Shown here piece after piece: positions 55,532 to 64,000 of a stretch of DNA of 64,000 bases. Position 1 is the first letter of the stretch. Each line of letters starts with the position of its first letter. The notes beneath the pieces are model-generated. The model saw only the letters and a list, made by a program, of their open reading frames with translations. It made no database searches and had not been told where the DNA came from. The DNA comes from CALITV01 sp964415795 (GTDB lineage Bacteria; UBP6; UBA1177; JAKLFG01): NCBI GenBank assembly GCA_964415795.1, contig CAYQBN010000008.1:90103-154102 (forward strand), written 5' to 3'. A program made the translations under genes and the position numbers.

Positions 55532-58500
55532 ATGCTTTCGATGAAGTCGTTTTCCCTGTTTTTCCTGTTCCTTTGTATGCTCTTCCTCGCCGCATGCGGC
55601 GGCACGAAGACACCGAAGGCGGAGGCCGACATCGTCGGCGACGATGACCTTTTGACCGATGAACTCATTCCCGATGAGGAAGAGGATGTCGAGCCCGACG
55701 AGACCGATCTCGACACCAAAGACACCGACATCAAGGACGGCGACATCAAGGACACCGACATCACGGATGTCGACATCAAGGACGCCGACATCAAAGACGG
55801 CGACCTCGTGGACGAGGAGCCCGATGTGGATGAACCGGTCATTGACGCGGAGCCCGACACCGACGAGCCGGCGACCGACGAGACGGAGGACGGCGACGGC
55901 CTTGAAAGCGACGATGCGCTCACCGGCGACGACGACACCGTCATCATCACCCCTTGCGAGCCGAACCCCTGCCCGCTCATCGCCCACTCCGACGGCTCCT
56001 GCGCGATAGCGGAGGAGACCTTCGTCTGCGGATGCTTCGAGAACTACTCGTGGAACCCCGCCACTCTTTCCTGCGACGCCGACACGCGGCGGACCGACTG
56101 CACGAACATCCCCGAGAACGCTCACGGTATCGGCGACAACAGCGACGGCAAGTTCGAGCAGGTCTGGGACGGCGCGAACTGGCTTCCCGGCTCGGTCGTC
56201 TGCACATGGGAGTGCGACAACGACTTCGCCGAGGAGGGTGGCTTCTGTATCAACGAGAAGATCGTCTCCTGCGACGAGGATAACGACAATCCGGCGAACA
56301 GCCACGACATCATCGCCGATGTGACGATAACCTACACCACCCTCGGCGGCTGGGAAGCGCCCGCCGACTGCGCGTGGGAATGCGACGACGATTTCGCCGA
56401 AGAGGGCGGATTCTGCATCAACGAGAAAACCGTCTCCTGCGACGAGGATAACGGCAATCCGGTGAACAGCCACGACATCGTCGCCGATGTGACGATACAC
56501 TACACCACCCTCGGCGGTTGGGAAGCGCCCGCTGACTGCGGATGGGAATGCAACCTCAACTACACATGGAACGGATCCGAATGCGAGGCCGACCATCAGC
56601 GGGTCGCCTGCACGAACATCCCCGAGCACGCGCACGGCACCGGAGACAACAGCGACGGACAGATCGAGCAGGTCTGGGATGGCGACCTCAATGATTGGGT
56701 GCCGGCCACCGACACCTGCACATGGGAGTGCAACGAGCACTACCTCCAGAACGGCGATCTCTGCGAACCCGAGACGCGGCGCGAGTTCTGCCAGAACATC
56801 CCGCAAGAGCACGCCCATGGCATCGGCGACAACAGCGACGGCATGTTCGAACAGGTGTGGAACGGCGACACGGAGGCGTGGGAACCGGCGACCTTCGCGT
56901 GCGCATGGGAGTGCGATCTCAACTATACATGGGACGGCTTCATCTGCGCGGCCGACCATCAGTGGGTCGCCTGCACGAACATCCCGGCGAATGCGCACGG
57001 CATCGGTGACAACGCCGATGGCAAATTCGAGCAGGTATGGGACGGCGACTCGTGGGAACCGGCGACCTTCGACTGCGCTTGGGAATGCAATGAACACTAC
57101 ACATGGGACGGGAGCCTGTGCGTTGCCGACACCCAGCGCGTCGATTGCACGAACATACCGGCGAACGCGCACGGCACCGGCGACAACGCCGATGGTCAGA
57201 TAGACCAAACATGGGACGGCGACTCATGGGAACCGGCCGCCGACACCTGCGCATGGAAGTGCGACAAAGGCTACTTCTTGAGCGAGACCGGCGACGCCTG
57301 CGAGTGGCATCCGATCGTCTATGTCAACCACGCCGCCACCGGCGCGAATGACGGCTCGTCATGGAGCAACGCTTTCACCAATCTTTCCGGTGCGCTGAAC
57401 TTCGTGATCGAGGGACAGGAGATATGGGTCGCACGGGGCACCTACCATCCTGATGAATGCCCCTCGTCGCCGAGCGAGTGCGCCGATCCCCGCTTCCGCA
57501 CCTTCTGGTTGGTCCCGGGCGTCTCGCTCTACGGCGGATTCACCGGAACGGAGACGCTCCGTGAAGAGCGCGACTGGGCGGCGAACGAGACGATCCTTTC
57601 GGCCGACATCAACGAGGACGACCTCTGGGACGACATCAACAAGACATGGCTCAACCGCACCGACAACATGTATCATGTGTTCGCGAGAGGCGGTGATGTG
57701 ATGACCGGCGCCCCCGATCGCATTGACGGCTTCACGATAAAGGGAGGACAGGCCGACCTCAACGATTTGGGACATAGCGTGGGCGGCGGTCTTTCATTCA
57801 CGAACAGGAACCTCGTCGTCGCCAACTGCGCTTTCGTCGGCAATGTCGCTCTCGAAAGCGGCGGCGCGATCAGTGCAGCCGCGTCTCTCCTTTCCGTAGA
57901 GAATTGTTCGTTCGACCGCAACATCGCGGCGACCGGCGGGGCGATAAACGCCTTCTGGGACAGCGATCTGACCATCACCGACTCCGTCTTCACCGGGAAC
58001 CGCACCGCCGCCCCAGACAACAACCAGCGCGGCGGCGCGATATCATTCGACTCTTCGCTTACCGTCACCGGCAGCGATTTCGTTGATAACTTCTCGCCGC
58101 GTGAAGGAGCCGCCATCAGCGGAACCGGCTCATCAGGATCCACCATCGTGGTCGATGGCTGCGCTTTCGCCCAGAATTCGACCTCCGGTGACAGTGACGA
58201 TGACTCCATCATCAGGATACCGGAGAACAGCGTCGTGACCGTAACCTCCTCTTCGTTCACCCTCAACATCGGCACCCCCCTCCGCATTCAACAGTCAACA
58301 CTCACGGTGACCGACACCCTTTTCGAAAATAACAGTGCGGTCAACGGAGGCGCCATAAACGCGGGACAGAACCATAGCACGGCGATCGAGAACTGCCGCT
58401 TCATCGGGAACGAGGCCACTAGGTCCTTCGCCGGACTCGCGAACTTGGGCGGCGCCATCTTCCTTGGCGGTCTTGGCGAAATGCCGCTCTTGCCGGTCAT

Positions 58501-59044
58501 ACCGGGGCTCACCGCGCAGATAATCAATTCGGTGTTTTTGAACAATAAGGCGGGCTGGCATGGCGGCGCCATCGCCGTTCTCGGATACCCCGACCTTGTC
58601 GTGACCAACTGCACCATGGAGGGCAACGAGGCTAACCCCAACAAGGACGCCACGCCGGACCCCAATGCGATCACATTCATCTCCAGCAACGGTTCCCGGT
58701 TCAACAACTCCATTATCTGGGATCCGATGGCCATGATACCGGCCGGATTCATGGGTCTGCCGATAACTGCCAGCAATCCGATCTTCAGTTACAGTGATGT
58801 CTTCGGGTGCGGCGGCAGTGGCGCATGGGTCGCCGCATGCGGCACCGATGGCGGCGGCAACATTGACGCCAACCCGCTGTTCATAGGCGGCACGGGAGTC
58901 GATCCGCTCTACCTGCAGGAGACATCGCCCTGCGTGGATGCCGGCAGCAACGCACTTGTTCCGGAAGGAATCACGACCGATATCCTTGGTTCGGGACGCT
59001 TCAACGGCACGGTGGACATGGGCGCCTATGAATGGTGGGAATGA
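55532..59044 (+). CDS. Lipoprotein with acidic stalk, cysteine modules and right-handed beta-helix
   Basis: 1170 residues after AGGAGG. Lipobox LFLAAC, cysteine at residue 22. Residues 30-140 are an Asp/Glu-rich stalk containing an imperfect five-residue repeat of the DTDIKDGDIKD kind. One EGF-like segment follows (CEPNPCPLI...CGCFENYSW). Then seven modules of 55-60 residues (about 187-593) share CTNIPENAHGIGDNSDG, W-x-PA-x-x-C and WECNxxYTWDG. A C-terminal parallel beta-helix (about 595-1170) carries YVNHAATGANDGSSWSNAF, LYGGFTGTE, many GGAI turns and a final MGAYEWWE. This resembles polymorphic-membrane/choice-of-anchor type proteins. It is likely surface-exposed after lipid anchoring. It lies 52 bp after the giant gene on the same strand. 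Ligand unknown. Confidence 0.85.
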   Translation: MLSMKSFSLFFLFLCMLFLAACGGTKTPKAEADIVGDDDLLTDELIPDEEEDVEPDETDLDTKDTDIKDGDIKDTDITDVDIKDADIKDGDLVDEEPDVDEPVIDAEPDTDEPATDETEDGDGLESDDALTGDDDTVIITPCEPNPCPLIAHSDGSCAIAEETFVCGCFENYSWNPATLSCDADTRRTDCTNIPENAHGIGDNSDGKFEQVWDGANWLPGSVVCTWECDNDFAEEGGFCINEKIVSCDEDNDNPANSHDIIADVTITYTTLGGWEAPADCAWECDDDFAEEGGFCINEKTVSCDEDNGNPVNSHDIVADVTIHYTTLGGWEAPADCGWECNLNYTWNGSECEADHQRVACTNIPEHAHGTGDNSDGQIEQVWDGDLNDWVPATDTCTWECNEHYLQNGDLCEPETRREFCQNIPQEHAHGIGDNSDGMFEQVWNGDTEAWEPATFACAWECDLNYTWDGFICAADHQWVACTNIPANAHGIGDNADGKFEQVWDGDSWEPATFDCAWECNEHYTWDGSLCVADTQRVDCTNIPANAHGTGDNADGQIDQTWDGDSWEPAADTCAWKCDKGYFLSETGDACEWHPIVYVNHAATGANDGSSWSNAFTNLSGALNFVIEGQEIWVARGTYHPDECPSSPSECADPRFRTFWLVPGVSLYGGFTGTETLREERDWAANETILSADINEDDLWDDINKTWLNRTDNMYHVFARGGDVMTGAPDRIDGFTIKGGQADLNDLGHSVGGGLSFTNRNLVVANCAFVGNVALESGGAISAAASLLSVENCSFDRNIAATGGAINAFWDSDLTITDSVFTGNRTAAPDNNQRGGAISFDSSLTVTGSDFVDNFSPREGAAISGTGSSGSTIVVDGCAFAQNSTSGDSDDDSIIRIPENSVVTVTSSSFTLNIGTPLRIQQSTLTVTDTLFENNSAVNGGAINAGQNHSTAIENCRFIGNEATRSFAGLANLGGAIFLGGLGEMPLLPVIPGLTAQIINSVFLNNKAGWHGGAIAVLGYPDLVVTNCTMEGNEANPNKDATPDPNAITFISSNGSRFNNSIIWDPMAMIPAGFMGLPITASNPIFSYSDVFGCGGSGAWVAACGTDGGGNIDANPLFIGGTGVDPLYLQETSPCVDAGSNALVPEGITTDILGSGRFNGTVDMGAYEWWE

Positions 59045-59059
59045 TGAAGAATAGAGAAA

Positions 59060-59116
59060 AACTCACCCCTGCCTCTCTCTTGCCAAGAGAGGGGAGCCCA
59101 CGGGGCGGGGTGAGTT
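59060..59116. repeat. 57-bp palindromic intergenic element
   Basis: AACTCACCCC pairs perfectly with GGGGTGAGTT at the two ends (10 bp), and an inner CTCTCTT/AAGAGAG stem closes on a short loop. The CTCACCCC...GGGGTGAG pattern resembles dispersed palindromic repeats I recall from several bacterial groups. It could also act as a weak terminator or mRNA stabiliser between two lipoprotein genes. There is no T run after it. Confidence 0.7.
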
Positions 59117-59146
59117 GCTGATTGAGAAAGAGAAAGGAGGACGACG

Positions 59147-62100
59147 ATGCGCTGCGCGAACCGTTTTTTCTGCACTCTGCTTGTCGTCCTCCTTCTCACG
59201 CCGCTTCTGTTCACCTCCTGTAGCAAGAAGAAACACGACAACAAGCCGCCGAAGGGATCCCTCTTCGGCGAATGCTACGATGACGGCACCTGCGATCCCG
59301 GTCTTGTCTGCATCGACGATGTCTGCTGGAACATCCCCGACGACGATGTGCTGAGCGACGAATCGACCGACACGGACGAAGAACCGCAAGAAACCGATGC
59401 TCCACCGACCGACGATGAGAGACCGGATGCCGCGGACGGAATCTCGGACGACGATGTTTCTGGAGACATCGATCTTCCCGACGACGAGGGGATCGGCGGA
59501 GACGAAGACGGCGACGATGATATCCTGCCTGATGCCGACAACCCGCCGGTATGTGGCAATGGCATCAAGGAGGCAGGTGAATTGTGCGACGACGGTGCTC
59601 TTTTAAACGGTACCTACGGCCACTGCAAGTCTGATTGTCTCGGTCTCGGCCCGCGGTGCGGCGACGGTACGATCCAAGAAGAGTACGGAGAAAACTGCGA
59701 CGACGGCGTCAACGACGGCTCTTACGATTCGTGCGTTCCCGGCTGTCAGGAGGGAAAAGCCTCCTACTGCGGCGATGGAAAGACCGACAGCCCCTACGAA
59801 AAGTGCGATGACGGCGTCAACGACGGTTCCTACAATACCTGCAATCCCGACTGCACCCTGCCGGCGGCGCGGTGCGGCAATGGTATCGTTGACTTTCCGT
59901 TCGAGGAATGCGACCTCGTTGCGAACGATGGGGCCTACGGCGGGTGCGATCCCGATTGCTCATGGGCGCCTCGGTGCGGCGACGGCGTCGTACAAACGGC
60001 ATACGGCGAGAACTGCGACGACGGTGTCAACGACGGCTCTTACAACCACTGCAACCCCGGTTGCAAGAACGGGATGGCACCTCACTGCGGTGACGGTCTC
60101 CTTCAGACGATCTATGGGGAGAACTGTGACGACGGCGTCAACGACGGCTCTTACAACCATTGCAATCCGGGGTGTGCAAGCGGCTGGGCCGTGAGGTGCG
60201 GTGACGCGATCGTTCAATCGGAATACGGCGAAAACTGCGACGATGGCATCAACAACGGGTCCTACAATCGCTGTAATCCCGGCTGTCAATCAGGAATGGG
60301 ACCCCGTTGCGGAGACGGCATCGTCGACGAACTATACGGCGAGGACTGCGACGATGGCGTCAACGATGGTTCTTATAACCACTGCAATCCCGGGTGCGTG
60401 ACCGGTTGGGCAGTGAGGTGCGGCGACTCGACGGTGCAACCGGAATACGGCGAGAACTGCGACGACGGCATAAACGACGGTTCCTATAATCACTGCAACC
60501 CGGGATGCCAGACCGGAAAGACCATCTGGTGCGGCGACGCCATCGTGCAGACCGAATACGAGCAGTGCGACAACGGAACGAACGATGGATCCTACGGCAC
60601 CTGCGATCCCGACTGCTCGTTCGCCATACGGTGCGGCGATGCGGTGGTGCAACCGGAATACGGCGAGAACTGCGACGACGGCATAAACGACGGTTCCTAT
60701 AATCACTGCAACCCGGGATGCCAGACCGGAAAGACCATCTGGTGCGGCGACGCCATCGTGCAGACCGAATACGAGCAGTGCGACAACGGAACGAACGATG
60801 GATCCTACGGCACCTGCGATCCCGACTGCTCGTTCGCCATACGGTGCGGCGATGCGGTGGTGCAACCGGAATACGGCGAGAACTGCGACGACGGCATAAA
60901 CGACGGTTCCTATAATCATTGCAACCCGGGATGCCAGACCGGAAAGACCATCTGGTGCGGCGATGGATTTGTTCAAACAGCCTTCGGCGAGAACTGCGAC
61001 GACGGCATCAATGACGGCGGCTACAACCATTGTAATCCCGGCTGCATGACCGGAAGGTCGGCATGGTGCGGTGATGGCATCATACAAACGACCTACGGCG
61101 AGAACTGCGACGACGGCATAAACGATGGATCCTATAACCACTGCAATCCCGGCTGTATGACCGGTAGAACCATTTGGTGCGGTGATGGCATCGTACAAAC
61201 GACCTACGGCGAGAACTGTGACGACGGCATAAACGACGGCGGCTACAACCACTGCTTGCCCGGGTGTGCCTCCGGGATGGGCCCCCGGTGCGGCGACGCC
61301 GTGGTACAGGCGGCCGACGGCGAGAATTGCGACGACGGCATAAACGACGGCTCCTATAATCGCTGCAACGTGGGATGCAAGAGCGGGATGGGACCCCGGT
61401 GCGGCGACAAGGTAGTCCAGACCCTCTATGGCGAGAACTGCGACGACGGCGTCAATGATGGGACATACAACCACTGTAACCCCGGTTGCACCAGCGGCAA
61501 GACGATCTGGTGCGGTGACGCCATTGTACAAGCGACATACGGGGAACAATGCGACAATGGGATAAACAGCGGCGCGTATGAGACCTGCAATCCTGACTGC
61601 ACACTCGCCCCGCGGTGCGGCGACGGCATCGTTCAGACCTTCTTCGGTGAACAATGCGACGACGGCATAAACGACGGCTCATATGGCACATGCAATACCG
61701 ATTGCTCCCTGCCGGCACGGTGTGGCGACGGCATCATCCAAAGCGCCTTCGGTGAGAATTGCGACGACGGCGTCAACGACGGCTCTTACAACCGCTGCAA
61801 TCCGGGTTGCCAGACCGGTCTCGGCCAGTATTGCGGCGACGGCATCGTTCAAAACGCTAACGGGGAGAACTGCGACGACGGCATCAACGACGGTTCCTAC
61901 AACCACTGCAATCCGGGTTGCCAGACCGGTCTCGGCCAGTATTGCGGCGATGGTATCGTTCAAAGCGCTAACGGGGAAAACTGCGACGATGGCGTCAACG
62001 ACGGTTCATATAACCGTTGCAACCCCGGCTGTATGACTGGGATGACGACTTGGTGCGGCGACGCCATCGTACAGACCCAGTACGGAGAGAACTGTGACGA

Positions 62101-64000
62101 CGGCATAAACGATGGTGCTTATAACCACTGCAACCCCGGTTGCCAGACCGGCCTCGGGGCGGTCAACTGCGGCGACGGAATCGTACAGGCCACCGAGGGA
62201 GAGAACTGCGACGACGGCATCAACGACGGTTCCTATAACCACTGTAATCCGGGGTGCCAGACCGGCATCGGTCTCTACTGCGGCGATGGCATTGTCCAGT
62301 GGAACGACGGCGAGGACTGCGATGACGGCATCAACGACGGGTCATATAATCACTGCAACCCCGGCTGCAAGACCGGCCTCGGACTTTGGTGCGGCGACGG
62401 CATCGTACAGAGCGCCTATGGGGAGAACTGCGACGACGCCGTCAATGACGGTTCCTACAACCACTGCAACCCCGGATGTCAGACCGGTCTCGGCCAGTAC
62501 TGCGGCGACGGCATCGTACAAGTCGAGGGAGAAGAGAACTGCGACGACGCCGTCAACGACGGCTCATACGGTCACTGTAATCCCGGCTGCAAATCGGGAT
62601 GGGGTCCCCGATGCGGCGACGGTCTGCTCCAACCGACCTACGGCGAGAACTGCGACGACGGCGTCAACGATGGTTCCTACGACAAATGCAATCCCGGGTG
62701 CACCTCAGGAAAGGCATCATGGTGCGGCGACGGCGTTGTGCAGTCTGGATACGAACAGTGCGATAACGGAACGAACAACGGCGCATACGGCACCTGCAAT
62801 CCTGACTGCACGCTCGCGCCGCGGTGCGGCGACGCGGTGGTGCAGACCTTCTACGGGGAACAGTGCGACGACGGAGTGAACAACGGCGCCTACGACACCT
62901 GCGCACCCGGTTGCCTCCTTCCTCCGCGGTGCGGCGACGCGGTCGTACAGGCGATCTACGGCGAGAACTGTGACGACGGCGTCAACGATGGCTCTTACAA
63001 CAAGTGCAAGCCGGGTTGTCAGAGCGGCATGGGCCCCTTCTGCGGCGATGCCCATGTGGATACCGCCTATTTTGAAAACTGCGATGATGGCGTCAATGAC
63101 GGCTCATATGGCCATTGCAAGACGGGATGCAAGGACGGGATGGCGGCCTACTGCGGCGACGGCATCGTACAGAGCGCAAACGGTGAGAACTGCGATGACG
63201 GACTCAATAATGGATCCTACGGGCACTGCAACCCCGGCTGTCAGACCGGCATGGCGGCATACTGCGGCGACGGCACGGTGCAAACCATCTACGGCGAGAA
63301 CTGCGACGACGGCATCAATAACGGCGACTACGGCCGGTGCAATCCGGGTTGTGCGAGCGGGATGGCGCCCTACTGCGGCGACGGCATCGTTGACGAATTC
63401 TTCGGCGAGAATTGCGACGACGGCATAAACGACGGCTCTTACAACCACTGCAACCCCGGATGCATATCGGGATGGACGGCCCGATGCGGCGACGCGATCA
63501 TTCAACCTGAGTATGGTGAGAACTGTGACGACGGCGTCAACGACGGTTCGTACGACCACTGCAACATTGGATGTCAGACCGGCAAGAGCACATGGTGCGG
63601 TGACGGCATCAAACAGGACTATTACGAGCAGTGCGACGACGGCGTCAACAACGGTTCCTACAACACCTGCAATCCCGATTGTTCCCTGCCGGAGCGGTGC
63701 GGTGATGGTATCGTTCAGGCGATTTACGGCGAGAACTGCGACGATGGCGTCAACGACGGCTCATACAATCACTGCAACCCCGGCTGTCAGACCGGCATGA
63801 CGACCTGGTGTGGCGACGGCATCGTGCAAACCGCCAGTGGCGAGAACTGCGACGACGGCGTCAACGACGGTTCCTACAACCATTGCAACCCCGGCTGTAC
63901 GACCGGCAGGACGATCTGGTGCGGCGACGGCACGGTGCAAACCATCTACGGCGAGAACTGCGACGACGGCGTCAACGACGGCTCATACAATCACTGCAAC
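59147..64000 (+). CDS. Lipoprotein with at least 41 DUF4215-like repeats, C-terminus beyond window
   Basis: The ATG at 59147 is 6 nt after AAAGGAGG, and the frame stays open to the window edge (1618 codons). Signal peptide ends in a lipobox, LLFTSC, with cysteine at residue 25. A second cysteine-containing segment (CYDDGTCDPGLVCIDDVC) and a strongly acidic stalk (about 60-132) precede the repeats. From about residue 136 the protein is only tandem repeats of 34-38 residues (mostly 37). The consensus is CGDGIVQTxYGENCDDG followed by VNDGSYNHCNPGC, with four cysteines each. This is the myxo-disulfide/DUF4215 type. The Asp-rich loops might bind calcium; that is inference. It would be a lipid-anchored, disulfide-stabilised rod. 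Function unknown; likely a surface adhesin or scaffold. Confidence 0.88.
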   Translation, partial: MRCANRFFCTLLVVLLLTPLLFTSCSKKKHDNKPPKGSLFGECYDDGTCDPGLVCIDDVCWNIPDDDVLSDESTDTDEEPQETDAPPTDDERPDAADGISDDDVSGDIDLPDDEGIGGDEDGDDDILPDADNPPVCGNGIKEAGELCDDGALLNGTYGHCKSDCLGLGPRCGDGTIQEEYGENCDDGVNDGSYDSCVPGCQEGKASYCGDGKTDSPYEKCDDGVNDGSYNTCNPDCTLPAARCGNGIVDFPFEECDLVANDGAYGGCDPDCSWAPRCGDGVVQTAYGENCDDGVNDGSYNHCNPGCKNGMAPHCGDGLLQTIYGENCDDGVNDGSYNHCNPGCASGWAVRCGDAIVQSEYGENCDDGINNGSYNRCNPGCQSGMGPRCGDGIVDELYGEDCDDGVNDGSYNHCNPGCVTGWAVRCGDSTVQPEYGENCDDGINDGSYNHCNPGCQTGKTIWCGDAIVQTEYEQCDNGTNDGSYGTCDPDCSFAIRCGDAVVQPEYGENCDDGINDGSYNHCNPGCQTGKTIWCGDAIVQTEYEQCDNGTNDGSYGTCDPDCSFAIRCGDAVVQPEYGENCDDGINDGSYNHCNPGCQTGKTIWCGDGFVQTAFGENCDDGINDGGYNHCNPGCMTGRSAWCGDGIIQTTYGENCDDGINDGSYNHCNPGCMTGRTIWCGDGIVQTTYGENCDDGINDGGYNHCLPGCASGMGPRCGDAVVQAADGENCDDGINDGSYNRCNVGCKSGMGPRCGDKVVQTLYGENCDDGVNDGTYNHCNPGCTSGKTIWCGDAIVQATYGEQCDNGINSGAYETCNPDCTLAPRCGDGIVQTFFGEQCDDGINDGSYGTCNTDCSLPARCGDGIIQSAFGENCDDGVNDGSYNRCNPGCQTGLGQYCGDGIVQNANGENCDDGINDGSYNHCNPGCQTGLGQYCGDGIVQSANGENCDDGVNDGSYNRCNPGCMTGMTTWCGDAIVQTQYGENCDDGINDGAYNHCNPGCQTGLGAVNCGDGIVQATEGENCDDGINDGSYNHCNPGCQTGIGLYCGDGIVQWNDGEDCDDGINDGSYNHCNPGCKTGLGLWCGDGIVQSAYGENCDDAVNDGSYNHCNPGCQTGLGQYCGDGIVQVEGEENCDDAVNDGSYGHCNPGCKSGWGPRCGDGLLQPTYGENCDDGVNDGSYDKCNPGCTSGKASWCGDGVVQSGYEQCDNGTNNGAYGTCNPDCTLAPRCGDAVVQTFYGEQCDDGVNNGAYDTCAPGCLLPPRCGDAVVQAIYGENCDDGVNDGSYNKCKPGCQSGMGPFCGDAHVDTAYFENCDDGVNDGSYGHCKTGCKDGMAAYCGDGIVQSANGENCDDGLNNGSYGHCNPGCQTGMAAYCGDGTVQTIYGENCDDGINNGDYGRCNPGCASGMAPYCGDGIVDEFFGENCDDGINDGSYNHCNPGCISGWTARCGDAIIQPEYGENCDDGVNDGSYDHCNIGCQTGKSTWCGDGIKQDYYEQCDDGVNNGSYNTCNPDCSLPERCGDGIVQAIYGENCDDGVNDGSYNHCNPGCQTGMTTWCGDGIVQTASGENCDDGVNDGSYNHCNPGCTTGRTIWCGDGTVQTIYGENCDDGVNDGSYNHCN
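59552..64000 (+). repeat. Tandem array of ~41 coding repeats (111-nt period)
   Basis: By reading the frame I count 41 units including the last partial one. Most units are 111 nt; shorter variants (102-108 nt) carry YEQCDNG or PDC forms. The segments at 60531-60743 and 60744-60956 are 213-nt tandem copies that are almost identical in DNA (one silent C/T difference noted), so this is a recent duplication. Confidence 0.9.

Noticed and set aside
60332..61654. 440-codon minus-strand frame with periodic VVAVLAV sequence
   Set aside because: Periodicity simply copies the 111-nt sense repeat. The plus-strand frame has lipobox, stalk and cysteine spacing, so the minus reading is spurious.
59552..64000. 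Possible CRISPR-like array because of regular spacing
   Set aside because: Units are coding (37 residues, cysteine-conserved), have no short identical repeats with unique spacers, and no cas gene is near.

Overview
This window is a compact, GC-rich bacterial chromosome segment with standard bacterial start sites, Shine-Dalgarno sequences and overlapping operons. The signs point to a Gram-negative anaerobe: lipoproteins, a type IV pilus/pseudopilus system with a PilY1-like protein, and ferredoxin-dependent 2-oxoacid oxidoreductase genes. Myxo-type cysteine-rich repeats (DUF4215-like) and acidic stalks after lipoboxes recall Deltaproteobacteria/Myxococcota-like or related uncultured lineages. 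This assignment is an inference; no rRNA or other decisive marker is present.

Layout of the housekeeping part (1-18.8 kb). A truncated LPP20/FlgT-like exported protein and glgA read leftward. A rightward operon follows: yebC-ruvC-ruvA-ruvB plus an unrecognised helical protein. A leftward six-gene metabolic operon comes next: two-subunit class I fumarase followed by korD-korA-korB-korC, i.e. fumarate/malate and succinyl-CoA/2-oxoglutarate steps of a (possibly reductive) TCA branch. A lone hsp20 has its own promoter-like sequence and a clear terminator. Then comes the leftward translation operon rimP-nusA-ylxR/L7Ae-infB-rbfA-nrnA-truB, with a terminator-like hairpin just upstream of rimP.

The second part (18.9-64 kb, all rightward) is accessory and surface-directed. 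It opens with a strong sigma70-like promoter and an unusual 1228-residue protein. That protein joins an Lgt-family seven-helix membrane domain to a periplasmic two-component-regulator-type beta-propeller, a Y_Y_Y domain, a transmembrane helix and a cytoplasmic AraC-type DNA-binding domain. It is followed by an 8-bp inverted repeat and a tightly spaced cluster: FimT/GspH, PilV, PilW, PilX, a 2060-residue PilY1-like protein, a small exported unknown, two type IV pilins and a DUF1566 lipoprotein. Next comes a 7008-residue exported protein (21 kb) with about 12 LamG domains set in a ladder of cysteine-rich repeats, plus an ALK-receptor-type glycine-rich domain. Downstream are two further lipoproteins. 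One has cysteine modules and a right-handed beta-helix. The other runs off the window with at least 41 tandem 34-38-residue CGDG...CDDG repeats.

Reading of the whole: a membrane-spanning one-component regulator may control a pilus/PilY1 machine that is genetically linked to giant, disulfide-rich, carbohydrate-binding-like surface proteins. This is a candidate adhesion or particle-attachment locus. The gene identities come from the sequence; the functional link is inferred from gene order, spacing and shared protein architecture. The giant genes carry internal segmental duplications, including near-identical 213-nt tandem copies, so repeat number probably varies between strains. No tRNA, rRNA, CRISPR array, transposase or phage gene was found.
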